From Spirochaeta thermophila DSM 6192 (GTDB taxonomy: Bacteria; Spirochaetota; Spirochaetia; Winmispirales; Winmispiraceae): a DNA stretch of 64,000 bases. The notes beneath the pieces are model-generated. The model did no database searches. It saw only the letters and a list, made by a program, of their open reading frames with translations, and was not told the DNA's origin. Location: contig NC_014484.1 of NCBI RefSeq assembly GCF_000147075.1, positions 124,001 to 188,000 of the forward strand, in the 5' to 3' direction. A program made the position numbers and the translations under genes. This document shows, one piece after another, positions 33,870 through 40,630 of the stretch (positions within the stretch are counted from its first letter, which is position 1; each line of letters begins with the position of its first letter).

Positions 33870-34991
33870 GTGCGTTTCCTCACTATGGGTATCCACGACG
33901 AACGTCTCGTAAAGCCCGCGCGGGCCGTGGTGCAGGAGAGTCTCGGCGTGAAGGCTGGTGAACGGGTCCTCATCGTGACCAATCCGGGGGCGGAGATCTT
34001 CCGCATCGCCTCTGCGGTCTACGATGCAGCGGCAGAGCTGGGGGCACGGCCGGTCCTCGTGGTGCAGCCCAGGAAGACGAGTCTCGACTACGCAGAGGAT
34101 GCGGTGATAGAGGCCCTCGCGAGCGAGCCGGAGGTCTTCTGCTCCCTTTCTGAGGAGAAGCTCGGTAAGGACAGACGGGGGCTCTCCCGGCCGTACGTCT
34201 GGGAGGGCAAGGAGTACGACCACATACACGGCTTCCTCCGCGAGGGGAAGAAGGTGATGAGGAGCTTCTGGTCTCCTTCGCTCACCCTCGATACCTTCCT
34301 GAGGACGGTGGACATCGACTACGAGGCCCTCGCCTCGGTATGCCGGAAGGTGAAGGCGCGACTCGAAGGTGCCGTGGAGGTGCACGTCACCTCACCTTCG
34401 GGCACCGATCTGCGGTTCTCGGTGGAGGGACGCACCCCGTTTCTCGACGACGGGCTCTTCAGGGAGCCGGGTGAGGGGGGTAACCTCCCGGCGGGTGAGG
34501 TCTTCGTCTCGCCTGTGGTGGGTTCGGCCGAGGGGATGGTCGCATTCGACGGGAGCATCGCCCTTGCGGAGGGCATCGCCATCCCCTCCACCCCGGTGCG
34601 GGTGACGTTCGAGGAGGGGTATGTCGTCTCGGTGGAAGGGGAGGACGAGGCGGCGGAGCTCCTCTCGGCTTCCCTCGAGGCAGGCAAGAAGCGGGCCCTG
34701 GCCTTCGAGCAGGAGGGGTTGCTCCCTCGGGGGCAGGGGGAGGTCTACGCGAGAAACGCGCGGCATCTCGGTGAGTTCGGAATAGGGCTCAACGAGAAGG
34801 CACGGATCGTGGGCAACATGCTCGAGGACGAGAAGGTCTACGGCACGTGTCATTTCGCCATAGGAAGCAACTACGACGAGGATGCGAAGGCCCTCATCCA
34901 CCTGGATGCCCTGGTGAAGAATCCTACCATCAGGGTGAGACGGGACTCCTCCTGGGAGGTCTTGATGGAGGAAGGGACGCTCGTCGGTTAG
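33870..34991 (+). CDS. M29-type metallo-aminopeptidase
   Basis: About 373 residues. The order of motifs fits the aminopeptidase T/PepS (M29) family: ERVLIVTNPGAEI near the start, PAGEVFVSPVVGSAEG, FDGSIALAEG, ARHLGEFGIGLNEKA and YGTCHFAIGSNYDED. The conserved acidic and His residues in these segments bind two metal ions. The enzyme removes N-terminal residues from peptides in the cytoplasm. The start is a GTG at 33870 with AAGGAG 7 bases upstream; the ATG at 33885 is too far from that site. It follows leuCD and may share their transcript, perhaps for leucine recycling. Its stop overlaps the convergent gene by 4 bases. Confidence 0.86.
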   Translation: MRFLTMGIHDERLVKPARAVVQESLGVKAGERVLIVTNPGAEIFRIASAVYDAAAELGARPVLVVQPRKTSLDYAEDAVIEALASEPEVFCSLSEEKLGKDRRGLSRPYVWEGKEYDHIHGFLREGKKVMRSFWSPSLTLDTFLRTVDIDYEALASVCRKVKARLEGAVEVHVTSPSGTDLRFSVEGRTPFLDDGLFREPGEGGNLPAGEVFVSPVVGSAEGMVAFDGSIALAEGIAIPSTPVRVTFEEGYVVSVEGEDEAAELLSASLEAGKKRALAFEQEGLLPRGQGEVYARNARHLGEFGIGLNEKARIVGNMLEDEKVYGTCHFAIGSNYDEDAKALIHLDALVKNPTIRVRRDSSWEVLMEEGTLVG

Positions 34992-36250
34992 CGGGGGAGG
35001 GGGCCCTCCCCGTGTTCCTCTCTTCCCGGTGGCAGGTACTCGACCCAATCGATCGACGTCCTCGAGCGAACCGTCACCTTGAAGGTGCCGAGAGGTGTCT
35101 CGATCACCTCTCCCGACTCGGGGAGGGTGCCGCGTACTTCCGTGAGATAACCGGCGACCGTGGAGGCATCCGGTTTTTCCTCCAGATCGAGCTCGAAGGT
35201 CTCCAGCAGGAGGTAGAGAGGGGCCTTCCCCGCGACCTTGTACCAGCCGTGTGGGAGGCGCCGGAGGGGGGTCTCCTCCTTTTGCTCGTTCTCGTCGTAG
35301 AGTTCTCCCACGATCTCCTCGATGATGTCCTCGGTGGTTACGAGACCGGCGAGGCCTCCGTATTCGTCGAGTACGATGGCCATCTTGTGTTGCGCCTTGG
35401 TGAGGGCGGTGAAGGCGTTGTAGATCCGCATGGTCTCGGGGAGGAAGAGGGGGGTGACGGCGAGTCTGAAGAGGGGGGTGTCTGCCTTTCCCTCTGCGTG
35501 AGCCTTGAGGAGATCCCTGAGGTGCACGATTCCGCTGATGTCCTCGGGGTTCTGGTGGTAGAGGGGGATTCGCGAGAAGGGTCGCGCGAGGACGTGAGGG
35601 AGGGCTTCCCCCACGGTGAGTGCCTGAGGAAGGCTGAAGATGCGTGTCCTGTGGGTCATGATGGTGTGGAGGGTGGCCTCGCTGAAGCGTATGATACGCC
35701 GCATCATGCGGGTCTTGTAGGGTTCGATGGCACCGGTGCTGTGGGCGAGGGAGAGGGTGTGGAGTATGGCCTCTTCGGTGAGCGGTGGTTGTTCGTTCCG
35801 AGGAAGGAGGATGCGGGTGATGCCGGAGAGGATCCAGATCACGGGCCTGAAGGCGAACGAGAGTATCCAGAGGATGCGGACGGTGTGGAGCGCGATGAAG
35901 GTGTTGTGGTGGAAGGCGAGGCGCTTGGGCAGGATCTCCGAGAAGAGAAGGACCACCATGGTGAGTACCCCTGTGGAGAGTCCCACCGCGGTACTCCCTG
36001 CGAGCCGGATGGTGAGGGTGGTGGTGAAGGCGGAGGCGCTGAGGTTCGCGAGGTTGTTTCCGATGAGGACCGTGGTGAGGAAGATGTCGGGCTGGGAGAG
36101 CATCTTCTCTATGAGGTGTCCCTTCTTCGGGGCCTTTTTCTTGAGCGTCTGGATATCCACGAAGGAGAGGGAGGTGAAGGCCGTTTCGGTCCCCGAGAAG
36201 AATGCCGAGAGAAAGAGGAGAAAGGCGAGGACCAGGAGGGGTACGATCAT
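34988..36250 (-). CDS. CNNM/CorC-type membrane protein with CBS domains
   Basis: The 420-residue protein has the DUF21 (CNNM) membrane domain (about 1-180) with FSGTETAFTSLSFVDI, TVLIGNNLANL and FSEILPKRLAFHHN. Two CBS motifs follow (about 200-320; IPLYHQNPEDISGIVHLRDL and IVLDEYGGLAGLVTTEDIIEEIVGE). A CorC-type C-terminal domain ends the protein (about 340-412). Such proteins act in Mg2+ export or metal resistance, by family. The ATG at 36250 has AAGGAG upstream and overlaps the stop of the small ORF before it (ATGA). Its 3' end overlaps the aminopeptidase stop by 4 bases in a convergent layout. Confidence 0.9.
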   Translation of the reverse strand: MIVPLLVLAFLLFLSAFFSGTETAFTSLSFVDIQTLKKKAPKKGHLIEKMLSQPDIFLTTVLIGNNLANLSASAFTTTLTIRLAGSTAVGLSTGVLTMVVLLFSEILPKRLAFHHNTFIALHTVRILWILSFAFRPVIWILSGITRILLPRNEQPPLTEEAILHTLSLAHSTGAIEPYKTRMMRRIIRFSEATLHTIMTHRTRIFSLPQALTVGEALPHVLARPFSRIPLYHQNPEDISGIVHLRDLLKAHAEGKADTPLFRLAVTPLFLPETMRIYNAFTALTKAQHKMAIVLDEYGGLAGLVTTEDIIEEIVGELYDENEQKEETPLRRLPHGWYKVAGKAPLYLLLETFELDLEEKPDASTVAGYLTEVRGTLPESGEVIETPLGTFKVTVRSRTSIDWVEYLPPGREEHGEGPLPR

Positions 36251-36405
36251 ACCTGTGCTCCTTCTCGATGCACGGACGTGTTGTGGGAGGTATGCGCTTT
36301 CTTCGGGGGAAGAAGGTAATAGGTATGTGGGAAGGGGCTGTCGGATAAGGCCACCTTCACGGGGAAGGCAGCCTGTCTTCGTGGGTAAGGGTCGTCGTCT
36401 TCCAT
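36247..36405 (-). CDS. Small 52-residue ORF coupled to the CNNM gene
   Basis: A complete frame of 52 codons fills what would otherwise be an empty gap between thioredoxin and the CNNM gene. It begins ATG at 36405 with AGGGAG 4 bases upstream and ends TGA, overlapping the next ATG as ATGA. The product begins MEDDDPYPRRQAAFPVKVAL and is rich in Pro, His and Ser. It contains no membrane segment and no cysteine. I do not recognise a family. Ribosome site, coupling and spacing all support translation. It could be a leader for translational coupling only, or a real small partner of the neighbouring proteins. Confidence 0.6.
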   Translation of the reverse strand: MEDDDPYPRRQAAFPVKVALSDSPFPHTYYLLPPKKAHTSHNTSVHREGAQV

Positions 36406-36432
36406 GGCGCTCCCTGAGACCTCAGGGGTGCA

Positions 36433-36789
36433 TCATTCCACGTGGAGCACTTCTTTGATGGCCTGATCGAAGACTTCCCGAGGGATGGCGCCCACGGCGA
36501 GCTGAGGTTGTTCTTCCACAGGGATGAAGAGAATGGAAGGGATGCTCTGAATGCCGAAGACCATCGCCAGTTCCTGTTCTTCGTCGGTGTTCACCTTGTA
36601 GACCACGAGCTTGCCTTCGTACTCGTCGGCGATTTCTTCCAGGATGGGCGCCACCATCTTGCAGGGGCCGCACCAGTCGGCATAGAAGTCGATGATGGCG
36701 GGAACCTCTCCTTTATACTTCCATTCGGTCTCGTTCTCGTAGTCGAAGACCTTTTCCTTGAAGTCTTCGGTGGTAAGTTTGTGTGTCAT
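36433..36789 (-). CDS. trxA: Thioredoxin
   Basis: The 118-residue protein has the redox site ADWCGPCKMVAP and the cis-Pro segment QSIPSILFIP. It is a small cytoplasmic disulfide reductant; Bcp at the start of the window is a plausible client. The ATG at 36789 has GAGG upstream; a TTG one codon earlier is less likely. No signal peptide is present. The N-terminal segment of about 25 residues before the core is slightly longer than in E. coli thioredoxin. The 24-27 base gaps to both neighbours suggest membership in the same minus-strand operon. Confidence 0.94.
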   Translation of the reverse strand: MTHKLTTEDFKEKVFDYENETEWKYKGEVPAIIDFYADWCGPCKMVAPILEEIADEYEGKLVVYKVNTDEEQELAMVFGIQSIPSILFIPVEEQPQLAVGAIPREVFDQAIKEVLHVE

Positions 36790-36816
36790 CAAGCACCTCT
36801 ACATAAAGTATTTCTT

Positions 36817-37491
36817 TCAATATAGCATAGAAGAGGCGCGCCGTCCACTCAAGAGGGCGCCGAGTGCGCGGCGGGCGGATCGGGTGGCGTGTTCGAGTAT
36901 GTCTTCCACCGGGAGGATGGAGGGGGCGTGGGAGATGATGAAGTCTGAGGTCTCCTTCCACTGGGAGGCGCTGAGCCTGATGGCGGGGTAGTGCTCGGTG
37001 TGAGGGGTGTCCCCCATGGTGATGGAGAGGATGGCGGCGGGGGGGACCTCCAGGAGGCCGTCTTCGTTCCACCATGCGGCGAGAGGGGGGAGGGTGGGGT
37101 CCGAGAAGTCGTAGCCTGCACGTACGGTGAGGTCGACCACGATGAAGTCGTAGGGGAAGAGGTAGAAGGGGTGCCCCAGGCGATCGAGGAAGTCGTAGAC
37201 TTCCATGTTGGCCGTCTCGTCCGGGGTGAGGGGCTCTCCTGAGGCGGCTTTTCGCGTGAGGGTGCGGTAGACCGAGGGGGTGGTGCCGGCGGGGAGGAAG
37301 TCGTGGGGGAAGACGATCTTCACGGTGTACTCGGTGGTGACGAGGAGGGAGAGCTCGCGTTCCGAGAGGAACTGTGGGGTGCTGCCGTCGATCGATGGCG
37401 GTGTGTCGAGGCGGAAGCGGAGGAGGACGAGGGTGACGGCGAGGAGGATGACGACGATCGCCATGGGGAGGGCAAGGAGGATCCGTTTCAT
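36817..37491 (-). CDS. Membrane-anchored DUF4230-like protein
   Basis: The 224-residue protein has one N-terminal TM helix (about 3-24, LLALPMAIVVILLAVTLVLL) and an exported body. The segment LSLLVTTEYTVKIVFPHDF and VVDLTVRAGYDFSDPTLPP follow the pattern of its upstream neighbour (TYEYTYRDIIYIED ... YHIQAGIDLSTLTI) and of DUF4230 proteins. The C-terminal helix ends RALGALLSGRRASSMLY. The start ATG at 37491 overlaps the preceding stop (ATGA), so the pair is cotranslated. Function is not known for this family. DUF4230 membership is a judgement by eye. Confidence 0.65.
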   Translation of the reverse strand: MKRILLALPMAIVVILLAVTLVLLRFRLDTPPSIDGSTPQFLSERELSLLVTTEYTVKIVFPHDFLPAGTTPSVYRTLTRKAASGEPLTPDETANMEVYDFLDRLGHPFYLFPYDFIVVDLTVRAGYDFSDPTLPPLAAWWNEDGLLEVPPAAILSITMGDTPHTEHYPAIRLSASQWKETSDFIISHAPSILPVEDILEHATRSARRALGALLSGRRASSMLY

Positions 37492-38042
37492 CCTTCGGGG
37501 CCTCCGCTCTCGATGTGCCACTCGATGGTGGTATAGCCCGCTTCACGGAGGAATTCCTCCACGAGGAGGTGGCCTCTGGTCTGGGCCTTCTCCAGGAGTC
37601 CTTGCGAGATGGCCAGCTGTTCCACGGCCGGTTTCCTCCGGTTGATCTCCTCGAGGAGGCGGGGATGAGGGTAGGTGTTGGGGGCTCCGAAGTACTCGTG
37701 GATCGCGCGCTCGTCGGCGTCGATGGAGAGGATGCGGGCGGGTTCGTGGGTGATGATGAGGTGCCCGGGGTCGGTGGGGTGCCGGGTGATGGTGAGGGTG
37801 GAGAGGTCTATGCCGGCCTGGATGTGGTAGACGATGGAGAAGAGGAGCGGGTGGTCGACTTTGAAGAGTCGGGCGAGCCAGTTCGGGTCTTCTATGTAGA
37901 TGATGTCCCTGTAGGTGTATTCGTAGGTCCCGAGGAGGAGTACTTCCTTGATGTGGTATGCGATCCGTTCGGGTGGGGGTGGGGAGGGTCTGCAGGTGGA
38001 CAGGAGGAGAAGGAGGAGTGCGAACGGGAGGAGAGGTTTCAT
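37488..38042 (-). CDS. DUF4230-like lipoprotein
   Basis: The 184-residue product has a lipoprotein signal (FALLLLLLSTC). The body contains LLLGTYEYTYRDIIYIED and FSIVYHIQAGIDLSTLTI, typical of DUF4230: a Tyr-rich strand followed by a GIDLS strand. The next gene is a divergent paralogue starting in the stop codon of this one. It is the first gene of a probable operon with thioredoxin, the small ORF and the CNNM protein. The start ATG at 38042 has AAGGGGG immediately upstream and a TATACT box ending 9 bases away. Confidence 0.7.
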   Translation of the reverse strand: MKPLLPFALLLLLLSTCRPSPPPPERIAYHIKEVLLLGTYEYTYRDIIYIEDPNWLARLFKVDHPLLFSIVYHIQAGIDLSTLTITRHPTDPGHLIITHEPARILSIDADERAIHEYFGAPNTYPHPRLLEEINRRKPAVEQLAISQGLLEKAQTRGHLLVEEFLREAGYTTIEWHIESGGPEG

Positions 38043-38050
38043 CCCCCTTC

Positions 38051-38056
38051 AGTATA
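38051..38056 (-). promoter_or_regulatory. -10 box for the DUF4230-trx-CNNM operon
   Basis: TATACT on the minus strand lies 9 bases before the ATG at 38042. No good -35 element was found at 16-18 bases, so the assignment is tentative. The divergent hisA side has its own TATACT at 38110-38115. Confidence 0.35.
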
Positions 38057-38109
38057 CCCTAAAATCGGGATTTGTGGAGGGGTGTGTGTATTTTTCTGCG
38101 CGAATGGCG

Positions 38110-38115
38110 TATACT
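38110..38115 (+). promoter_or_regulatory. -10 box upstream of hisA
   Basis: TATACT lies 40 bases before the chosen hisA start at 38155. A clear -35 hexamer is not visible at the right distance (TGTATT at 38087-38092 is weak). Confidence 0.35.
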
Positions 38116-38154
38116 CCTTGGGTAAAGGGATATCCTATGCGGGAGGGTTCACGG

Positions 38155-38916
38155 ATGTGGTGTGTGCCTGCAATCGATGTGCTGGAAGGTCGGGGGGTGC
38201 GGCTCCTGCAGGGGGACTATGGGCGGGTGACGGTGTACGACGAGGATCCCGTGGCCCGCGTGCGGGCCTTCGTGGAGGCGGGGGCGAGGAGGGTCCATGT
38301 GGTGGATCTGGATGCGGCGAGGGGGAGGGGGGACAATCGGGGGGTGATCGCTCGGATGGTGAGAGCGGCGGGGGAGGGTGTAGTGGTGGAGGTGGGTGGA
38401 GGGGTGCGTACGGAGAGGGACGTGGAGGAGCTCCTCTCGGTCGGGGCGGGGGCCTTGGTGGTGGGGACGGTGTTGGTGCGGGATCCGGGGCGTGTGGAGC
38501 GGTGGGTGCGGGAGTACGGGAGGGTGTTCTGGGCGGGGATCGATGCGAGGGACGGGGTGGTGAGGGTGCAGGGGTGGGAGGAGGAGGGGGGTGTGGAGGA
38601 TGTGGCTCTCGCGGGGAGGGCGAGGGACCTGGGGTTGTGCGGGGTGATCTACACCAATATCGCACGGGACGGGATGCTCTCAGGGCCCGATGTGGAGGGT
38701 GCACAGCGGGTGGGTGAGGCGGCGGGGCTCCCGGTGGTGGTTTCGGGAGGGGTCGGGGGGGTGGAGGATGTGCGGCGGGTGGCCGCGGAGGGGGGGAGGT
38801 GGGTGCGCGGGGTGATCCTGGGGAAGGCGGTCTACGAGGGGAGGGTGGACCTGCCTGCGCTCTTCCGGGAGTTCCCGCAGGGGGATCTCGTCCGACTCGA
38901 GGGGAGGATGATGTGA
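38155..38916 (+). CDS. hisA: Phosphoribosylformimino-AICAR ribotide isomerase
   Basis: The 253-residue TIM-barrel enzyme performs the Amadori isomerisation in histidine synthesis. VPAIDVLEGRGVRLLQGDY contains the first catalytic Asp and TNIARDGMLSGPD the second. VEVGGGVRTERDVEELL and VVSGGVGGVEDV are the two phosphate-binding loops. The ATG at 38155 is chosen because GGGAGGG lies at good spacing and the product then begins like other HisA proteins; an ATG at 38137 would add six residues. Codons are unusually G-rich. The hisIE gene overlaps its stop by 4 bases. Other his genes are not in this window. Confidence 0.92.
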   Translation: MWCVPAIDVLEGRGVRLLQGDYGRVTVYDEDPVARVRAFVEAGARRVHVVDLDAARGRGDNRGVIARMVRAAGEGVVVEVGGGVRTERDVEELLSVGAGALVVGTVLVRDPGRVERWVREYGRVFWAGIDARDGVVRVQGWEEEGGVEDVALAGRARDLGLCGVIYTNIARDGMLSGPDVEGAQRVGEAAGLPVVVSGGVGGVEDVRRVAAEGGRWVRGVILGKAVYEGRVDLPALFREFPQGDLVRLEGRMM

Positions 38917-39482
38917 CGCACAAGAGCGAGACCAAGGAGGCGTTCGTGAAAGAGGCGGTGTTCCCTGCAGTGTGTGTGGACGGGGAGGGGCGGGTGGTGG
39001 GGGCGGTGCTCCAGAACGAGAAGGCGAGGGACAAGAGTCTCGAGCAGAAGGAGGTCTGGATGGTCCACCCGGCGACGGGGCGGGTGGTGCCGGCGGGGAT
39101 GGGGCCGGTGGTGCGGGTGGTGCAGGAGGATGGGTGGGTGCGGGTGGTGGTGAGGGGCAAGGGGAGCGGGGAGGTGCAGGGGGAGGAGGGGGTGGTGCGG
39201 GCGGATGAGGGGGGGGTGTTGGAGCGGCTCGAGGGGGTGGTGCGGGCGAGGCGGAGCGCCATGCCTGAGGGATCGTATACCACCCATCTGTTCTCGTCCG
39301 GAGGGGAGAAGATACGGAAGAAGACCGGAGAGGAGGCGATCGAGCTCCTTCTCGCACCCTCCCGGGACAGGATCGTCTATGAGGCGGCCGACTTCCTGTA
39401 CCATCTCATGGTGCTCCTGGTATGGGAAGGGATCCCGTTTCGGGACGTGCTGGAAGAGCTCTCCCGCCGGTTCGATCAGTGA
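38913..39482 (+). CDS. hisE: HisIE-like protein with degenerate HisI half
   Basis: The 189-residue protein starts at a GTG (38913) overlapping the hisA stop. The C-terminal half (about 100-188) is a phosphoribosyl-ATP pyrophosphatase: SYTTHLFSSGGEKIRKKTGEEAIE, then RIVYEAADFLYHLMVLL. These carry the metal-binding Glu/Asp residues of HisE. The N-terminal half (about 10-60) begins FPAVCVDGEGRVVGAVLQNEKA, which resembles the first strands of HisI. It then lacks the SRSR/WxKG segments and the metal-binding cysteine cluster that HisI needs. The two halves are joined by a low-complexity Gly/Glu/Val linker encoded by G runs. HisE activity is likely; HisI activity is doubtful. Confidence 0.82.
   Translation: MTHKSETKEAFVKEAVFPAVCVDGEGRVVGAVLQNEKARDKSLEQKEVWMVHPATGRVVPAGMGPVVRVVQEDGWVRVVVRGKGSGEVQGEEGVVRADEGGVLERLEGVVRARRSAMPEGSYTTHLFSSGGEKIRKKTGEEAIELLLAPSRDRIVYEAADFLYHLMVLLVWEGIPFRDVLEELSRRFDQ
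39131..39220 (+). other. G-run tract inside the hisIE linker
   Basis: The coding strand contains many closely spaced runs of three to eight G, ending in GATGAGGGGGGGG around 39205-39217. It encodes the low-complexity linker between the HisI-like and HisE domains and has the spacing needed for a G-quadruplex. Confidence 0.5.
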
Positions 39483-39488
39483 GGTGAT

Positions 39489-40628
39489 ATGAGGTCCTCC
39501 GTCCTCCGGTACGTGATGGTCGTCCTCGTGCTTCTCGTCGTGGTGGCCGGAGGGGTCTGGATCGCCTCCTCCGGTTCTGGTCGGCGGGTCTATACCGTGG
39601 GTGTCCTGCTCCCCCTGGGAGATCGAGAGCTCGCCCCCATCGGAAGGAGGATAAAGGCCCTCGTGGAACGCTTCTCCGAGGAGGTGGTGGAGCCGGAGGA
39701 GCTTCCCTGGCGGCTTCGTTTCGAGTTCCTCGATACCGGTGGGGATCCGGCGCAGGTGATCCGGACGATGAGATCGCTCCTTCTCTCGGGGAAGGACGTG
39801 GTTGCCTTCATCGGTCCTCACATCTCCCGGACGGCCATCCCTGCCGGAGGGGTGGCGGAGAGCCTGGGTATACCCCTCATCGCCCCGATCGCCACCCATC
39901 CGGCGGTGGTGGGAGGACGGCAGTATGTCTTCAGGCTGGTGGCTTCCGACGAGTTCCAGGCCAGGGTCCTCTGCAGGTATGCGTATGAACGGCTCGGAGT
40001 CAGACGGATGGGGGTCCTCTTCGATGGGGCCGACGACTACAGCAGGGATATGGCCGCTCAGATCTCCCGCATCTTCCCCGTCATGGGGGGTGAGGTGGTG
40101 GTGGAGGGGTTCGTCTCGGAGGAGGAGCGGCGTGAGGCCCTCGAGAGGCTCGTGGGGCACGAGCCCGAGGGGGTCGTGCTTCCCCTCTTCAGGGAGCAGC
40201 TCGTCCTGGCCGCGGGAGAGCTCGAAGCGGCGGGGTATACCGGGTCCTTGCTCGGCCCGGATTCGTGGGGTACGCTCACCCCCGAGGACAGGATCTCCGG
40301 ATACTGGGTGACCCACTGGGATTTCACGTTCAACGACAGTCCTTCCTCCCGATTCCTCGAGCGGTTTCTCGCCGAGAGAGGAGAGGAACCGGACGTGTAC
40401 GTATACTTCTGCGACGCCCTCTTCTTTCTTTGGGAGAGTGTGAAGGGGCTGGATCTCCTCTCCCCTGAGGAGGTGCGGAATGCGTTGACGATGAAGAGGG
40501 GGTTCGTCGGGGCGTTGGGTTCGTGCGTGTTCCTGGAGGACGGGGAGCCCTGGAGACACCTGTACGTGATGGAACGGCTGCCCGGAGGGAGGACGGTGGT
40601 GAGAGATTCGCTGGACCCTGTGGAGTAG
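39489..40628 (+). CDS. Membrane-anchored periplasmic-binding protein, type I
   Basis: The 379-residue product has an N-terminal TM helix (about 6-28) without a lipobox, then a type I periplasmic-binding fold as in branched-chain amino-acid receptors. Visible are YTVGVLLPLGDRELAPIG, LRFEFLDTGGDPAQVIRTM, VAFIGPHISRTAIPAGGVAE, IAPIATHPAVVGGRQYVFRL and RMGVLFDGADDYSRDMAAQI. The start ATG at 39489 has GAGGTGA upstream. No ABC permease or ATPase is adjacent; instead a membrane sensor gene follows after 2 bases. A role as a ligand-binding partner of that sensor is the likeliest reading. Ligand unknown. Confidence 0.8.
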   Translation: MRSSVLRYVMVVLVLLVVVAGGVWIASSGSGRRVYTVGVLLPLGDRELAPIGRRIKALVERFSEEVVEPEELPWRLRFEFLDTGGDPAQVIRTMRSLLLSGKDVVAFIGPHISRTAIPAGGVAESLGIPLIAPIATHPAVVGGRQYVFRLVASDEFQARVLCRYAYERLGVRRMGVLFDGADDYSRDMAAQISRIFPVMGGEVVVEGFVSEEERREALERLVGHEPEGVVLPLFREQLVLAAGELEAAGYTGSLLGPDSWGTLTPEDRISGYWVTHWDFTFNDSPSSRFLERFLAERGEEPDVYVYFCDALFFLWESVKGLDLLSPEEVRNALTMKRGFVGALGSCVFLEDGEPWRHLYVMERLPGGRTVVRDSLDPVE

Positions 40629-40630
40629 TG

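Noticed and set aside
36251-36432. Non-coding RNA in the trxA-CNNM gap
   Set aside because: The gap is almost entirely explained by the 52-codon ORF; the CCCTGA/TCAGGG hairpin at 36412-36427 has no T tract.
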